A DNA stretch of 64,000 bases from Manduca sexta (GCF_014839805.1 NC_051141.1:6890777-6954776); one strand, 5' to 3'; positions 13,231-26,916 are shown, counted from the stretch's first letter. Notes: generated by a model from the sequence alone, not told the origin. A program made the numbers and translations.

Positions 13231-13820
13231 TTTAATAACAGCCCCGTATTAGATACTATCCCACTGCTGGGCACAGGCCTACTCTACTACTGAGGGGGAT
13301 TAGGCATTGGTACACCATCCTTTTTTTATTTTCGCGGAGAAAGTGCCTTATGACTACCGCCCAGCCTTCGGGGTGGAGAGGTGGTGACTGAGCGGGGTCA
13401 TCGTGCCTTACGACCCGGCGTTAAGCCGCCCAGATTTGAAGAGGGCTCAGAAGCCCCCGTGAAACCGAAGGACACTCTCGAGTATCCCGGCCACATGGCG
13501 TCAAAGGCAGCATGTGGCCTACCTTCCATGTTGCCGTCCTCCCTGGCCTAATGCGGATTGGTAGACTTACTTTGTTATACATACCTTTAAAATTCTTTTA
13601 GGGAACTTCTCAGGTATGCAGGTTTCCTCACGATGTTTTCCTTCGGTTAACGAAACCATCGTCTCTTAAAGCTAGCCATAATTCACAAAGAATACACACA
13701 TGAAATTTTAGATTTTTATTTATTACATTTTAGAAAAGTCAGAGGTGTGTGCCCTTGGGATTTGGACCTGCGGACATTCATCGCAGTCCGTTCCATACGC
13801 AACTAAGCTATCGCCGTTTT
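13231..13820 (+). repeat. Lepidopteran dispersed repeat ('CCCACTGCTGGGCAC' type), split by an insertion
   Basis: The left part (13235-13320) runs AACAGCCCCGTATTAGATAC ... CCCACTGCTGGGCACAGGCC. The right part (13540-13820) resumes with CCTGGCCTAATGCGGATTGG and goes through CAGGTATGCAGGTTTCCTCA, CACGATGTTTTCCTTC and GTGTGTGCCCTTGGGATTTG to GAACTAAGCTATCGCCG-like sequence. These motifs normally lie next to each other in lepidopteran copies of this repeat. The 219-bp block between them is therefore a later insertion. Confidence 0.7.
13321..13539 (-). mobile_element. 5'-truncated LINE fragment inserted in a repeat
   Basis: The insertion begins on the + strand with a T-rich run (13321-13332), which is the poly-A tail of an element lying on the - strand. 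The body is GC-rich (about 13333-13539), in contrast to its surroundings, and has no intact reading frame. Target duplications are not clear. The composition and oligo-A end fit the 3' end of a non-LTR retrotransposon; the family is not assigned. Confidence 0.5.
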
Positions 13821-13965
13821 AATCAATGTCTGTGTCGTTTTTGACGTTTTTATTCCAGTACTGGATATTTTTCTATTCTTACATCATTAACCAAATATGC
13901 TTGTGTTTTGTTAGTGGCACTTACAAAAGCTGTTAAAATGTGTCACACTTATGGGGCATTCCACG

Positions 13966-14726
<761 letters not shown>

Positions 14727-14734
14727 ATTCCACG

Positions 14735-15349
14735 TGAAGCGGGCACGAAAAAAAACTCGATGTCTCAGATTTTCGTAATATTTCATTATGTTATACCTGT
14801 ATATGTCCTCGATCCAGATACAAAATATTATTAAAGTATAAAGCCTGGTAAGCGAGTTAAAGGACTTTGAAGTTTTGACTGGCCGGCTGGTATACGCCAC
14901 TTCGAATCCAATTATCAAGTTTTTAAATGTTACAATAAAATAAATAAAGCAATGAAATAAATACTTCATTTAATGAGCTTTTTATTGTATTTTGGAAATT
15001 GAAAAATGTTTTTTCTTTGAAAAAATGTGTTTTAAAGTTTCAAACTTGAATTTCACAAAGTTGACATATTTTTATTTTTTTTATTTTTTTCTAAAAATAG
15101 CTACTATTGTATAGATAATCCCTGCGAAGTTTCATAATGGGCTGAAAAGTAGTTTAGGAGCTAGACCGATTACAGTGCCGAAGCGCGGCGGTCGCCAGAA
15201 AGAGCGAAGTAGTAAAACTTTCAATTAAACGAAATACTTTCGATTAGAGTATTTTATCATGTTTTGCATCGCTCTAACGATTCAATTACATCTGATTATA
15301 ATATAAAAAATATATTTATATTACTGACGGTGCACAACAACATTTGAAA
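14735..15349 (+). repeat. Mariner left terminal inverted repeat (inner part)
   Basis: This is the portion of the left terminal repeat that lies inward of the hAT insertion. It is the reverse complement of 17024 to about 17646, with scattered substitutions and small indels in A/T runs. Both copies contain the same non-functional open stretch (14724-14969 on -, 17412-17717 on +). That stretch is a consequence of the repeat and not a gene. Confidence 0.88.
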
Positions 15350-15834
15350 CTTGGCAAGGATAATATATATATACAATATTGGCTATTTTAGTAGAAAAAG
15401 TTATTATATAAATATGCCAACTTTGTGAAATACAAGTTTGAAACATTAAAATATATATGAATAATAATAATAAATAGTAGTAGTAATAATAATATGAGTT
15501 TGTGGCATTGATGTTCTAGCCTACATGTATAAGCGGTCGGGTATCGTGATGGCTTTGTTTAATGCGTTATGTAAACTAGCCTGTGTCTCCAGGCGTTTTA
15601 GGTTACCACCGAGACCGTCAAATTGCCCTTCTGCCATGTGAAGTGGCACGAAAATGAAATTCTGCATCTTTACCACAATCCTGTTTGAAATACTTAGTCT
15701 GGCCATAAATACTGTTACACTTAATTATAAAAAAATATTACATTTGAATTTCGAATCTGTCATTTTTATACGATTGTTCATTGTGTTTTCTCATTTTGGC
15801 GCCAATACATTGTAAAATATTTTGCGATATTAAA
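15350..15834. other. Unexplained internal segment of the mariner element
   Basis: Lies between the left terminal repeat and the transposase start and has no counterpart on the right. It contains a short extra copy of a TIR-internal motif at about 15412-15450 (GCCAACTTTGTGAAATACAA) and an ATA-rich run. It also has a GC-richer stretch at 15515-15706 with a 61-codon open frame on the - strand, which I cannot assign to any family. It could be captured host sequence, a remnant of an older element, or the transposase promoter and leader. Confidence 0.5.
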
Positions 15835-16872
15835 ATGGTGTGGGGTGATAAAGAGAACCGAATCGCTGTGATAGCATTACACAAAGTAGGTATGGAGCCA
15901 AATGCAATTTTTAAAACTCTCCATACACTTGGTATTAGTAAAATGTTTGTGTACCGGGCTATTAATAGGTACAATGAGACCTCCTCTGTTTGTGACAGAA
16001 AAGATCTGGCCGTCCACGTAGTGTTCGTACGAAAAAGGTGGTCAAAGCAGTAAGGGAAAGAATTCGAAGAAATCCTGTCCGAAAGCAAAAGATTTTATCT
16101 CGGGAAATGAAGATAGCACCTAGAACCATGTCGCGTATTTTAAAAGATGACTTAGGACTTGCAGCCTATAAGAGACGCACTGGCCATTTCTTAACTGATA
16201 ATTTAAAGAAGAATAGGGTGGTAAAATCGAAACAACTACTGAAGCGGTACGCAAAGGGAGGTCACAGAAAAATTTTGTTTACGGATGAGAAAATTTTTAC
16301 AATTGAGCAACATTTTAACAAACAAAATGACCGTATTTATGCTCAAAGCTCTAAGGAAGCTTCCCAATTAGTCGACAGAGTGCAACGTGGACATTATCCG
16401 ACTTCAGTGATGGTTTGGTGGGGTGTTAGCTATGAAGGAGTGACTGAGCCATATTTTTGTGAAAAGGTATCAAAACATCGGCACAAGTGTATCAAGATAC
16501 CATTCTTGAGAAGGTAGTTAAGCCCCTTAACATCACCATGTTCAATAACCAAGTATGGTCCTTCCAGCAAGACTCGGCGCCGGGTCATAAAGCTCGGTCC
16601 ACGCAGTCTTGGTTGGAATCGAACGTTTCGGACTTCATCAGAGCTGAAGACTGGCCGTCGTCTAGTCCCGATCTTAATCCGCTGGATTATGATTTGTGGT
16701 CAGTTTTAGAGAGTACAGCTTGCTCTAAACGCCATGATAATTTGAGTCCCTAAAACAATCTATACGATTGGCAGTGAAGAATTTTCCCATGGAAAGAGTG
16801 CGTGCTTCTATTGATAACTGGCCTCATCGTTTAAAGGACTGTATTGCAGCCAATGGAGACCACTTCGAATAA
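15835..16872 (+). pseudogene. Mariner (DD37D, maT-like) transposase, three frameshifts
   Basis: A cut-and-paste DNA transposase that would act in the nucleus on the surrounding inverted repeats. The start ATG at 15835 opens an N-terminal helix-turn-helix region (to about 16000). A Gly-Arg-Pro-Arg hinge lies at 16008-16019, and a second helix-turn-helix at about 16060-16150. The catalytic aspartates are in FTDEKIF (codon 16284), QQDSAPGH (16571) and PDLNPLDY (16685), with 37 residues between the last two, giving the DD37D signature of the maT group. Three single-base losses break the frame: near 15999-16003 (A-run), near 16461-16466 (A-run) and near 16743. With the frame followed across these breaks the protein is about 346 residues, normal for mariner. 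As it stands it is not functional. A poly-A signal-like AATAAA is not evident directly behind it. Confidence 0.92.
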
Positions 16873-17023
16873 GCTTTTATATTTTTAATTGTTTTATATT
16901 TATGTATTAAACTGACACACTGTAAAAGTAATAAATGTTATTTGCAGTTAACAATTTTCTTTTTTCTTTATTACAATATTTATGGCAAGACTAGGTATAA
17001 CAAGTTAATACAATTAAATCTTT

Positions 17024-17660
17024 TTAAAATGTTGTTGTGCACAGTCAGTAATATAAATATATTTTTTTATATTATAATCAGATGTAATTGAATCGTTAGA
17101 GCGATGCAAAACATGATAAAATACTCTAATCGAAAGTATTTAGTTTAATTGAAAGTTTTTACTACTTCGCTCTTTCTGGCGACCGCCGCGCTTCGGCACT
17201 GTAATCGGTCTAGCTCCTAAACTACTTCTCAGCCCATTATGAAACTTCGCAGGGATTATCTATACAATAGTAGCTATTTTTAGAAAAAAAATAAAAAAAA
17301 TATAAATATGCCAACTTTGTGAAATTCAAGTTTGAAACTTTCAAACACATTTTTTTCAAAGAAAAAAAATCATTTTTCAATTTCCAAAAATACAATAAAA
17401 AAGCTCATTAAATGAAGTATTTATTTCATTGCTTTATTTATTTTATTGTAACATTTAAAAACTTGATAATTGGATTCGAAGTGGCGTATACCAGCCGGCC
17501 AGTTAAAACTTCAAAGTCCTTTAACTCGCTTACCAGGCTTTATACTTTAATAATATTTTGTATCTGGATCGAGGACATATACAGGTATAACATAATCAAA
17601 TATTACGAAAATCTGAGACATCGAGTTTTTTTTCGTGCCCGCTTCACGTGGAATGCCCCT
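17024..17660 (-). repeat. Mariner right terminal inverted repeat
   Basis: About 637 bp, the reverse complement of the left terminal repeat once the hAT-like insertion is ignored. It ends in GGAATGCCCCT and then TA. It keeps the uninterrupted ancestral arrangement at the point where the left copy was hit. Confidence 0.9.
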
Positions 17661-20600
17661 TATATTACATTGCATTTAATTGTTGTGTGCGTTTGTGTCA
17701 AAACCCTTTTTTCTTAGATTACAGTTCCCAGTGGTCCCTTGGTTATTATAATATTCTCGTAGAACAATGTAATATTAAGTTTGAAGCCAACAAAACTTGA
17801 CGCTTTTTGTTTAACTTTATGTGGGCGATGTCAAAAGTATTGGCTTGGGGACACCCACATGCGTCTTTACTTTTTGAATTTTTATAGGCCTGGCGCCATT
17901 CCATCATAGAAAATTGATAATCTTATGACGGTCTATCGTACGTGAGATAATTCTTTTATTTTCTTTTAACTTAACGTAGCTTAAATAAAAACATTTCCAC
18001 TTTCTATGTTAATATATTTAATGATGTCCGATCTCTTAAAGGACCGGAATTGGAGTCTAATGATTAATGGAAAGCAAATAAAAAAACAATCCGATTTATT
18101 CTTATCTGACTCCATTCTTAATTGAAATAAAAATTTGAAATGTTAATACGCACCGTAAATTCGCCTACAGCTGTATCGTAAACCCAATATTTCGGAGTCT
18201 AACGATATCGTTAAAAGTTTGTTTTATTGTTTTTACTCGTTCTAACAAAGACAGTAGGTGCTCGGGTAAAATTGTACCCGAGTTGGAGATTAGCACTAGT
18301 ACTCTTAATTTTTATGTAACTTTCATCTTTTTGTGTTTAAATAATTTTGATTTATTTTTTCGTTGGATATGAATTAAAATAGATTTTGTTGTGTATGGCT
18401 TAGCATTTTTTTGCGACGTGGCATGGTAAGTCGATATTGTCAGTACAATGTAAGGGGTTACATATGAGCGCTTTTAACGTTCGTCGATCAATCACGATGT
18501 TCAAAATGAACTTAAGATTTTTTTAAATAATGAATTAGAATACTTAGATGTAATATTTTTTATTATTATCATATAAAAATTATTTCGGGATGTATAAGTC
18601 GTTGTTAAATATTCCAACTGTCTCATGTACTACATTGCTTTCAGATATCTTGAAGAATTATAGAATCAATCACAATATTTGTGTTAACACCAATGCTAGA
18701 ACCATTTGATTAACATTAGTTTATTTTACTATATTATATATTATACTATAATGACATAGACGTCTGTTGTTCCATTTTAAATAATATTTAAAAATTGTTC
18801 TAGTCGCATTTCTGTAATAAAATTTATCCCACAATCTGTACAATCTGTCGTCTATTCTGTAGAGAATATCGAATAACTGGACGCTGATCCGACGTAGCCT
18901 TGTATTGATGCTCCAATATTACATTGCACTTGCGTTATCTCTGTCTCATATTTTCTCGACGTTTATCTATGTGACGTAATAATAAAGAGGTTCTTGCCTT
19001 GCTTCATATGGAGTTAGGTTGTTGAGAAATTTTAACAGCAAAGCGATAATAAATACGTATTTCTATGGTCTTAGATTCTCTATCTGGCCACTGTTTTGGT
19101 GCACAGAAAGTTATACAGAGGCGCTACGAACAAATGAAATCAATAACAAAAAGTCTATAGGCAAAGGATAATTGTGGCTCATGCGTAAATTGCTTAACTC
19201 ATTGCGTATTTAGACTGTGTGCTCCATAATATAATTTTAATACTAATATTAGGGGATCTAGGAGGCCATATAATCAAAAACTAATGGAGATATATTTTTT
19301 AAACCTTCGATACGACAAGGCATGAAAATATGCACCCAGGAATATCCTTATTATTTTATTACTTGCATAATTTTATGATAATAGCAAATTGGTATAAAGA
19401 AATTTCTGAATCATATTATTCATTTGATAAACAGCAGTTCATTTAAAATAATAAAATATTACATTAAATCAACAGTAAAGCTTCAATTCAGTTCTTCATA
19501 CAAATGCAGTGACCTTTGATACTTGTTTATAATTTGAAACGTTTGATTAAAGAAACGGTTGTAACGTAAATGTTACGACGTCGCAACTGCCGGTGCGACG
19601 GCTGCGTGTTGTATTGTGGTGGTTTATTCAAACAATAGCGCAAGAGCAGAGATGACGTCGGTATCTTTGTATAAATTGTTTCGTTATAAAAATTTATATA
19701 AAACTGGTTGCTGTTATAATAAAAAAATATATAAAATTACATTTAATAGTTACTCTAAAGCGATCGGTAAAGTTTGATGCTAATATGATATTTGTTAAAT
19801 CAATGGTAAATAGGTATTTTTATAAGTTAGTCAGTTGGCAGGTATGTTGAGGTTTAAAGTTAATTAAAAAGGATAGATGCAGTGGAAGGAAAATATACTA
19901 TTAAAAAAAATAGGTTGATTCACCATCAATTTCATAAAACCTCGTGCCGCTAATATCAAATAGGTAATAAAGGCTTCATAACTATTTGATCAACCGTATT
20001 TTTAAACCTCAAAGTTACGTCAAGTTATGAATAGCCAATCAGTTCCGATCAAAGTTGTTCAGGCCGATGTCAAGCAGTTAAGTGTCACTTCTGTCGGATC
20101 TTTGCTCTGTAGAGTGCGTCCACGTGCCCTATCACTACGACGCTGTTACGTAATGGCGGCCGCATCGGTGCGTTAACACTATGTATTGAGGAAGCGAGTG
20201 TTTCCATGAGGGTTAAGGTCAGTAAACTGGATAGTTCGGATAAGCTCGGAGTGTTTTTAATGTTTTACGCAGCTGCAACTAGATTAGGCGAGTACTAAAC
20301 GGATTTGTTTTGCGTGTAGAGAACTTATATTGGTACTTATAATGTGGTACATTTTAGTATTTTAAATTTGCATTAGAAATTAAAGAAATGTCTCCAAAGT
20401 GATATTGCTATTCTATAGAATAGAATAGAAAAACTGTATCGACAAAGCGAAGTAGTTTCATTAAAACCTTCTAATAGTATATTTCAGCGCACATCTTGCA
20501 TATAAATTTCTTAATTATTTTTAAGGATAATTATAAACTTTAAAACGACACCACGTTCACAAACCGTCTGTCAACAGATAAATTCATAAAATATTTCGCT

Positions 20601-21861
20601 TTCAAGTTGTCGTTGAAACATCAAACGCATCTGGTATAATTAATGGTACATCTATAAAACCGCGCGGCATGAAATGACACAAAGCGTTCGCGTCGTCATA
20701 AGCACGACATCGGCTCGAAGCGCTTAACCGTTAAATCCTCTGTTTTGTTTACTCGTATTCTACTTTATGTACTAATAGGAACTACTCTATCTAATAGCAA
20801 ACAGGTCCGTCAGGGTAAATTACTTTAAACATTTGAACACTACATTCATTTGATTTGGAAAGCCGTTTTAAACCTTAATGGTAGGCCCAAAAGACCTTTG
20901 TACATTTTAATGATATTTAATTGAGGTTCGCATGAAAGAGTACTTTGAAATATATTATAAATGCACGTCTACGTTTCGAGACGTTCCCCGCGCTGATGAT
21001 TATGAATGAGTTCCATTTTGAAATAATGCCTAGACTCATTATTTATTATATACAATGTAGACTAAAACGTGGCAAGGAGGTGCCCGGTCTGCGCAATGAG
21101 TTTGCGGTAATCAACAACCCTGACGTTTTTTAAAAAAGAACATTCGCTTTTGTTAATCATATTAGAAACTCTATTGGAGATTGAGAGAAGTTTTTCAGTT
21201 TCATATCATATTCTAAATGAAGCGATTCATTTACTTTTTTTTATAACATTAATCTAAAAATTTTATGACGCAGTTTGCATTGAATATAAAAACTTATGAC
21301 TTTATAAAAATTAAGAAGCCTAAGTCCAATGGGTATCATAAGTTTGTGTACATTTACGTCGATTTTGTAGGTATTGATGGGTCTTCTTGTAAATCATGTT
21401 AGTAAATTAATTGCAAAAGTTTATTTACTCTGCCTAAATCTGTAAAATTTATTAAAATTTCCAGCAAATATTAGTTTATATGAATTCATGATAATGTACT
21501 TAAATATTTAGATTCATTTCAATTCAGATGTAGTAACCAACACCCATCTCGGATTGGTTTCACCGATTTTGCTTGGTTCAGTTCCGTCGCTTTTAAATTT
21601 CGATTACGGAGATAAAATCCTTGAATCTTTTTTTGTTATAATATGAGAGAACTCGAATGTATATTGTATGGTACTTTTACATTAAATTTGGTCTGCCTCG
21701 ACCGAAGCCTTAATGTACAAAGTTACCGTTATGCAACGAACTACATTGAAATTTTTTGTTTTTGTTGTAAAGAAAATTGTATGCTATATAAAGTTACTTA
21801 GTATACAGCGGAGATTTCTTGCGATGCTGCAAATTGCGTAACGGTGCAATAACTTATGAAG
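17661..21861. other. Non-coding DNA with GC-richer islands
   Basis: No recognisable exon or transposon. Two GC-richer, CpG-containing stretches stand out at about 19565-19680 (GTTACGACGTCGCAACTGCC) and 20085-20220 (CTACGACGCTGTTACGTAAT, then GGCGGCCGC). A third weaker one is at 20660-20740. They could be regulatory DNA or untranslated exons of the downstream gene. I see no firm core-promoter or splice evidence. Confidence 0.45.
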
Positions 21862-22085
21862 TACACATCACGCATTTATCCCCGAAGGGGTATACACAGG
21901 CGCAACAAGGATACATACTCTTAGCCAAGTGTGTTCCGTCCTAATGATGTGATAGGGGGCGAGTCTATCGAGCTGATACTGAGCAGAAAAACCCAAATAT
22001 CACTTTGCCCGACCCGGGATTCGAACCCAGGGCCTCAGAGCCTCAGAGCACTGCCATACCGCTCATGCAGTACAATTACCCTGCG
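21862..22085 (-). mobile_element. tRNA-derived SINE
   Basis: On the - strand, a tRNA-like head with a B-box close to GGTTCGAATCCCGG (21993-22035 region) is followed by the body shared with the copies at 29782, 48111 and 58371 (…CTGCTCAGTATCAG…, and GGGACGGAACACACTTGGC-like tail sequence). It would be transcribed by RNA polymerase III and moved by a partner LINE. No coding potential. Confidence 0.75.
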
Positions 22086-24670
22086 AGGGAGTCTTATGAA
22101 GTAAACAAGTAATATCCGGGAAATTATTTGAAAGAACTAGGTAGTTAATCTATTGTATACGAATGTCTCCAATTTGAGCTTTAATTGTTTTTCTTTTCTA
22201 GTTTATAACATAAAGCAAAGATAATTTAAAGTAGCAGGTATGTTTGTTAATCCAAATGCAAACATGATAAACATTTAGTTTTCAAAGCCGAAGTTTCAAG
22301 TCAAACATTAAATAATTACTGTTTAAACCCACATGCTTCAACTTAGGTCAGTGTTAGTACAGATTTGAATTTCACTTTGAGATGAATTCTGGAAGTTATA
22401 ATGTACCTCAATAATAGCTATGTTGTTGGAAAATGTATGCTTTTTATTTTTGTTTGGACGTCAAGATACTGTTTAATATATAGGTTTAACGTAATAGTGG
22501 GTCTTAATCACTTAAACGTAGATTTTTTGTACCAGGAGTACTCTTACTACTATTGGCGTCTAAAATACAATTTCTGCAACTTGTTCTAGAAGTATTGATT
22601 TGTATTGTGAACTTGTTACAAGTAATTATCAATACTAATAGTTTTAACATTTCATTCAATTCATTCTAAGGTATTACAACACCCTATAACAATATATCCA
22701 TCATATTATTGATGACAATTTATATTGACAATTAATGTTGCTGAATTGTTAACGTTTTTAATCATGTTAAACAAAAATTGTAGGACATGATCGCGACTGC
22801 ACGAATTTTGTTTTATAAATTCTATTTCAGATAAAGTTGAAACACCAACTGCATACCGCCTAAAATAAATACATAAAAATACTTTATTTCATTTCATGTT
22901 TCTACATTGAATATTTAAAATCGTGCACGCTGTGAATATTATTAACTACATGCAACCTGGCCCTGTAGACAACTTATTTACTTTTTTTTCTGCTCGACGA
23001 CATTAATTGACAGGAGGAAGTGAGAGAAGAGGCAAGCAGACGCCATAAGTACCTGCACAAATAATATTACCGCCTAATAGCTGTACGTCTGCGCGGAAAA
23101 TATAGGTACTTTGAGGTCGACGTCAGGAATGCGTTATGGTTTAAATTTCAATGGTGTGTAAAATGTTAATGATACAATAATTGCATGCAAAATACAATTA
23201 TGCATTCGAGTATAATTTGTGTAATTTATTTATCTGTTTGTAGGTGTCGAACTCCGATGATACCTTTGATTCTGCAAATTATTTTATTAAGTTGTGCAGA
23301 GAATTAACAAATATTACAACTGTTTCGGAATGTCCATAATATGTCACTGATATACTAGAATCATTACTTGTCAGTACAGTCAACGCTAATGTACCAATAA
23401 CTAGTGGTATACAGTTGCTAGTAAATAAATAACTATCGGGCTTTCATATTGCAATATCACCACGAGTTGATAAACAGATAAGATGGAATGAACTAACAAA
23501 TTTGACTGACGAGACGTGTGATTGGTCTCCAACCAAATACTGACTGACGTCTTTGGCATCGAGTAAAACATTAGACATCGGCTACTATGCATACTAGTAT
23601 TCAAATTGGATTTATTTTTACTTGATTTTGACTTAATTGTTAATAATAGGGGACCGGCCTATTCTTGATTTTGTACATTATTTTGTATGTAATGGTTAAT
23701 AATACGAAAAAGATTCACTCCTGCGAAAACTGCATAAAAATTGGTTAAAAAATTAGCGAGTAATGCATATTTAAAATATAGTAATGTGTAAATTGGGCGC
23801 GATGTGAGGATATCGCTTCATCTCTTTCTTTCGCACGCGTCGTAATTCCCGATGACGTCATATGTGGGTATTTCGTCTCTTTTCTGTTTCTTGTAAATTA
23901 CCCCTTCCACCGAAATTCAGACTTATAACTTGTTGATTTTTTACCGGATTTTAATAATTCCTTTTGTATTATAATTTATATTATGTAAATATTTGATAAT
24001 AGTAAAGAACCAAAAATGAGTCCAGTACCCTATTGAATGAAAAAATATTGCGTTTAGGAAGATGTTTATAATCTGCATCCTATAAGTTCAAAGACCGCAT
24101 TTCAATGCTGCTTACTTATTTTATATCTCAAGTTTAAGCTTTAGTAAAAATAGCGTCATATTTTTGCTTGGTTTGATTAAAAAATAAAGATGGCTGTGCT
24201 CACGTAGTCACTTCGATTCCATAGTCATAGATCACAATGGTCGTCACTTTAAACTCCAATATAACTTACCAACACATGGATAATATAGCTACCCAATAAC
24301 AGAAAATTAATAATCAAAATTGCAATAGTACTAGAGATTAGAGGTTTCCAAAGAAAAAATATGATAGCTACCTTTATAGAGGAAAGGCGTCAGTAGAAAA
24401 CTTGTTGTTATATATTATGCTTTGTGTTTATGTATTTTTATTATAATATTGTGCATAGAATAAATCTATTGTTGTTATTATAGCTTGTACCTAATAATTT
24501 CTCCATACATATATAAAAAAGGTAACATTTTTAGCATTTTGTACATTAAATGATCTAATAATCAATAGAGATTGTACTTCAAGTATATCATTTTGTAGTA
24601 GTTACTACCCGGTAACATACCCGGTTCCCCACAAAGCCCAGTTTTCAAAACCCCACTAATATTTTATGAA
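22086..24670. other. AT-rich non-coding DNA
   Basis: A moderately GC-richer stretch is present at 22985-23135 (GACAGGAGGAAGTGAGAGAA ... CGTCTGCGCGG). Otherwise I see nothing beyond short random frames. Confidence 0.5.
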
Positions 24671-24755
24671 ACCATATCAAATTATGTAGGTTTATATGCC
24701 TGCGACCACAAACGAAATTGCATATGCGATAAGGAAATTGTATCAAGTGTGCCGC
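24671..24755 (+). repeat. Dispersed repeat, copy A
   Basis: Matches 40976-41060 over about 70 bases. Shared motifs include TTATGTAGGTTTATATGCCT versus TTATGTTGGTTTATGTGCCT, then GCGACCACAAACGAAATTGC versus GCAACCACAAGCGAAATTGC. The family is unnamed by me. Confidence 0.65.
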
Positions 24756-26733
24756 TACCTTACTATTAAAAGTCCTTGGCCCCTCTACTCTGCCAAATAC
24801 ATTAGCGAAAACTGATACGCCCTTGACACAAGCGACGTCCGATGTTATATCACTTAATTTCCTTCACAAAAGCGTTTCTGCCGGCAACTGTCGACTACCG
24901 CTAATCAAGCCGACTTCCTTTTTCTTCTCGCTAATTCATCTCCATCGACTTTCAGGAACAATAATTTCCTATTGTGTAAATGTAGGAAATTTGTAGGAAA
25001 CTCTACCGTACAACAGTGTTTTGATTTCAAGAATAAGGTTGAAGTGTTGTTAAATAGAAAAGTTTATTTCAGTTTGGCAGATTATTTGATGCATAAATCG
25101 ACAATCGGAATAACGGCTAAAGCATATTTAAAAAAAAAAACTTACCATCAACAAAAATAAAAGTTCTGGTTGTATAGATTTAGCCAAGTTCAAAGTTAGT
25201 TTTTGCTATATTTGCCCACAAACGTGTCAAGGTGAGTGTGTTGCACTTTTATACTGATAAAATCAATATTAAGACTGTGTTGCATAGTCGATTTGGTAGT
25301 CAGCCTCAAAGCCACTTGTGTCAGGATGACGCAATTGTCGTCCTACGTTGATACAACTAGCTTTAGCTCGCGACTTCGTATGGGTTAATTTTAACTCAAA
25401 ATGATCTGTTATTTTCCATGGATCTAATTAATTCAGTCAATCAGTCATTCATATTGTAGATGAAACAATTCGTCTTCTACACGAACATACCTACTAACAA
25501 GTCATAGCTTACAAAAAACCCTAAAAGTTTAAGTAAACTTATTTGAAATGTTTACCAACTTTGGATCTATAAACAACATTGTGTCAAATAAATGATTCGT
25601 CGGTAGTTTCATGTCTGACCTTCAATGGAGGTGACTGATCCCAACGAAGACACCGGTCTCCGTTGTTTCTATTAATAAAAACACCTGAAGAAATTTTTTA
25701 TTGTGGCTCATTCCGTGCTATAAAAAACTAATTTTCCGGGATGATGGTACAGTAAAGTTTACTTTATCTGGCCGGCTGCGTAAGTTAATATCGATGCTTA
25801 GTCATTTCACTCTAAAATGTAACGGTGATATAAAATTACGAATGACGCTGTCCTAATATTATTTTTTATTAACAGCAGTTTTTTATGTCCATTTTCATTC
25901 AGTTTTTTAATGTTCAATGCATTGGAATACTGTTTTGGCGGTGATTATAATATGTCGTGATGGTTTATAAGTTCTGAAGTATTTTGAATTTAACTATTGT
26001 TCTAAGCAGTTTCGGTCAACACAAATAATATAAAATGCTACGTATCACTATATGATTAATGACTAGTCTATTGCACATAATATAGTAAGATGTTCACGAT
26101 GGTACATTTCCCTAAATACATATCCATTCCATAGAACTTTGTAGTACATCGCAGAACAAACATTTTGATAAACAACTTTATGTAACGCAGTCTTGTAACT
26201 CAACTAATTCAAGGCTTTAACCTATATCTTGATTAGCGGGCACATACCCGGATAGAACTTCGTGAGTTAACAACAGAGCTAAATGTTACACATTGTGCCG
26301 AACAAAAAACAAGAAACCTTCGGCATTATGTTCTCGGGTTCAACAACGGCGACTGAAGTTCTAAAGTTTGCAGTTTATTTGTTCACAACTTTTCTTCGTA
26401 CAAAATTGCAATTTACTGGATCTACAGTATTGCCATTATAATTTTGTGCCGACTAAATATTATTTATATTAATAAAAATAATAATTTAGCAATCGTTAAT
26501 ACGATGGACAATAAATAAAAAGTATACAAATTTAATTTATTTGAAGCATTTTCTGTTCCTCCTCGTAGAAATAGTTTTTAATGTGTTGCTGGGCTATCCA
26601 CTGCCGATATGCCGTTTTATAAATTATTCAAAATTCTTCTCGTCAACTGCGTGCTCCTTCCTCATTCTGTGATGGCAAAACCCCTTACATTATAAAGTGT
26701 CCGAAAATAAAGAAACCTTTTTACACAGAACCT
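24756..26733. other. Non-coding DNA
   Basis: The block 24770-24955 is GC-richer and pyrimidine-rich (GCCGGCAACTGTCGACTACC) and looks unlike neutral intron. It has no open frame of note. The rest is plain AT-rich sequence. Confidence 0.5.
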
Positions 26734-26916
26734 TTTGGACATATCGCCAGTCGCGAATCAGACAACCATGAAAAGCTGCTCATGGTCAAGAACTTAGAGG
26801 GGAAAAAAACACGAATACGTAGCCCCAAAAGATGGGTAGACCAGGTCCCAATTAATGCAGCACTTCATCAGGCAGTATATCGAAGTTGCTGTAGAGAAAT
26901 CATTAAAAATAATTGA
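26734..26916 (+). pseudogene. Non-LTR retrotransposon reverse transcriptase, C-terminal remnant
   Basis: Sixty codons stay open in one frame up to a TGA at 26914. They read like the extreme C-terminus of lepidopteran endonuclease-reverse transcriptases: a FGHIASRESDN segment, then an EGKKTRIRSPKRWVDQV block. That block corresponds to the usual 'EGKR.RGRS..RW.DQ' motif of LINE ORF2 tails. The following 3' sequence (GGTCACGATCTTCAATAATG and a GAGAGAG run, to about 26965) matches the typical untranslated end of such elements. The upstream domains are missing, so it is a 5'-truncated dead copy. Confidence 0.78.

Noticed and set aside
17412..17717. 101-codon + strand frame, mirrored at 14724-14969
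   Set aside because: It is the mariner terminal inverted repeat read on both sides, with no protein family resemblance.
21990..22040. tRNA gene suggested by a B-box-like GGTTCGAATCCC on the - strand
   Set aside because: No cloverleaf could be formed, and the surrounding sequence is shared with other SINE copies.
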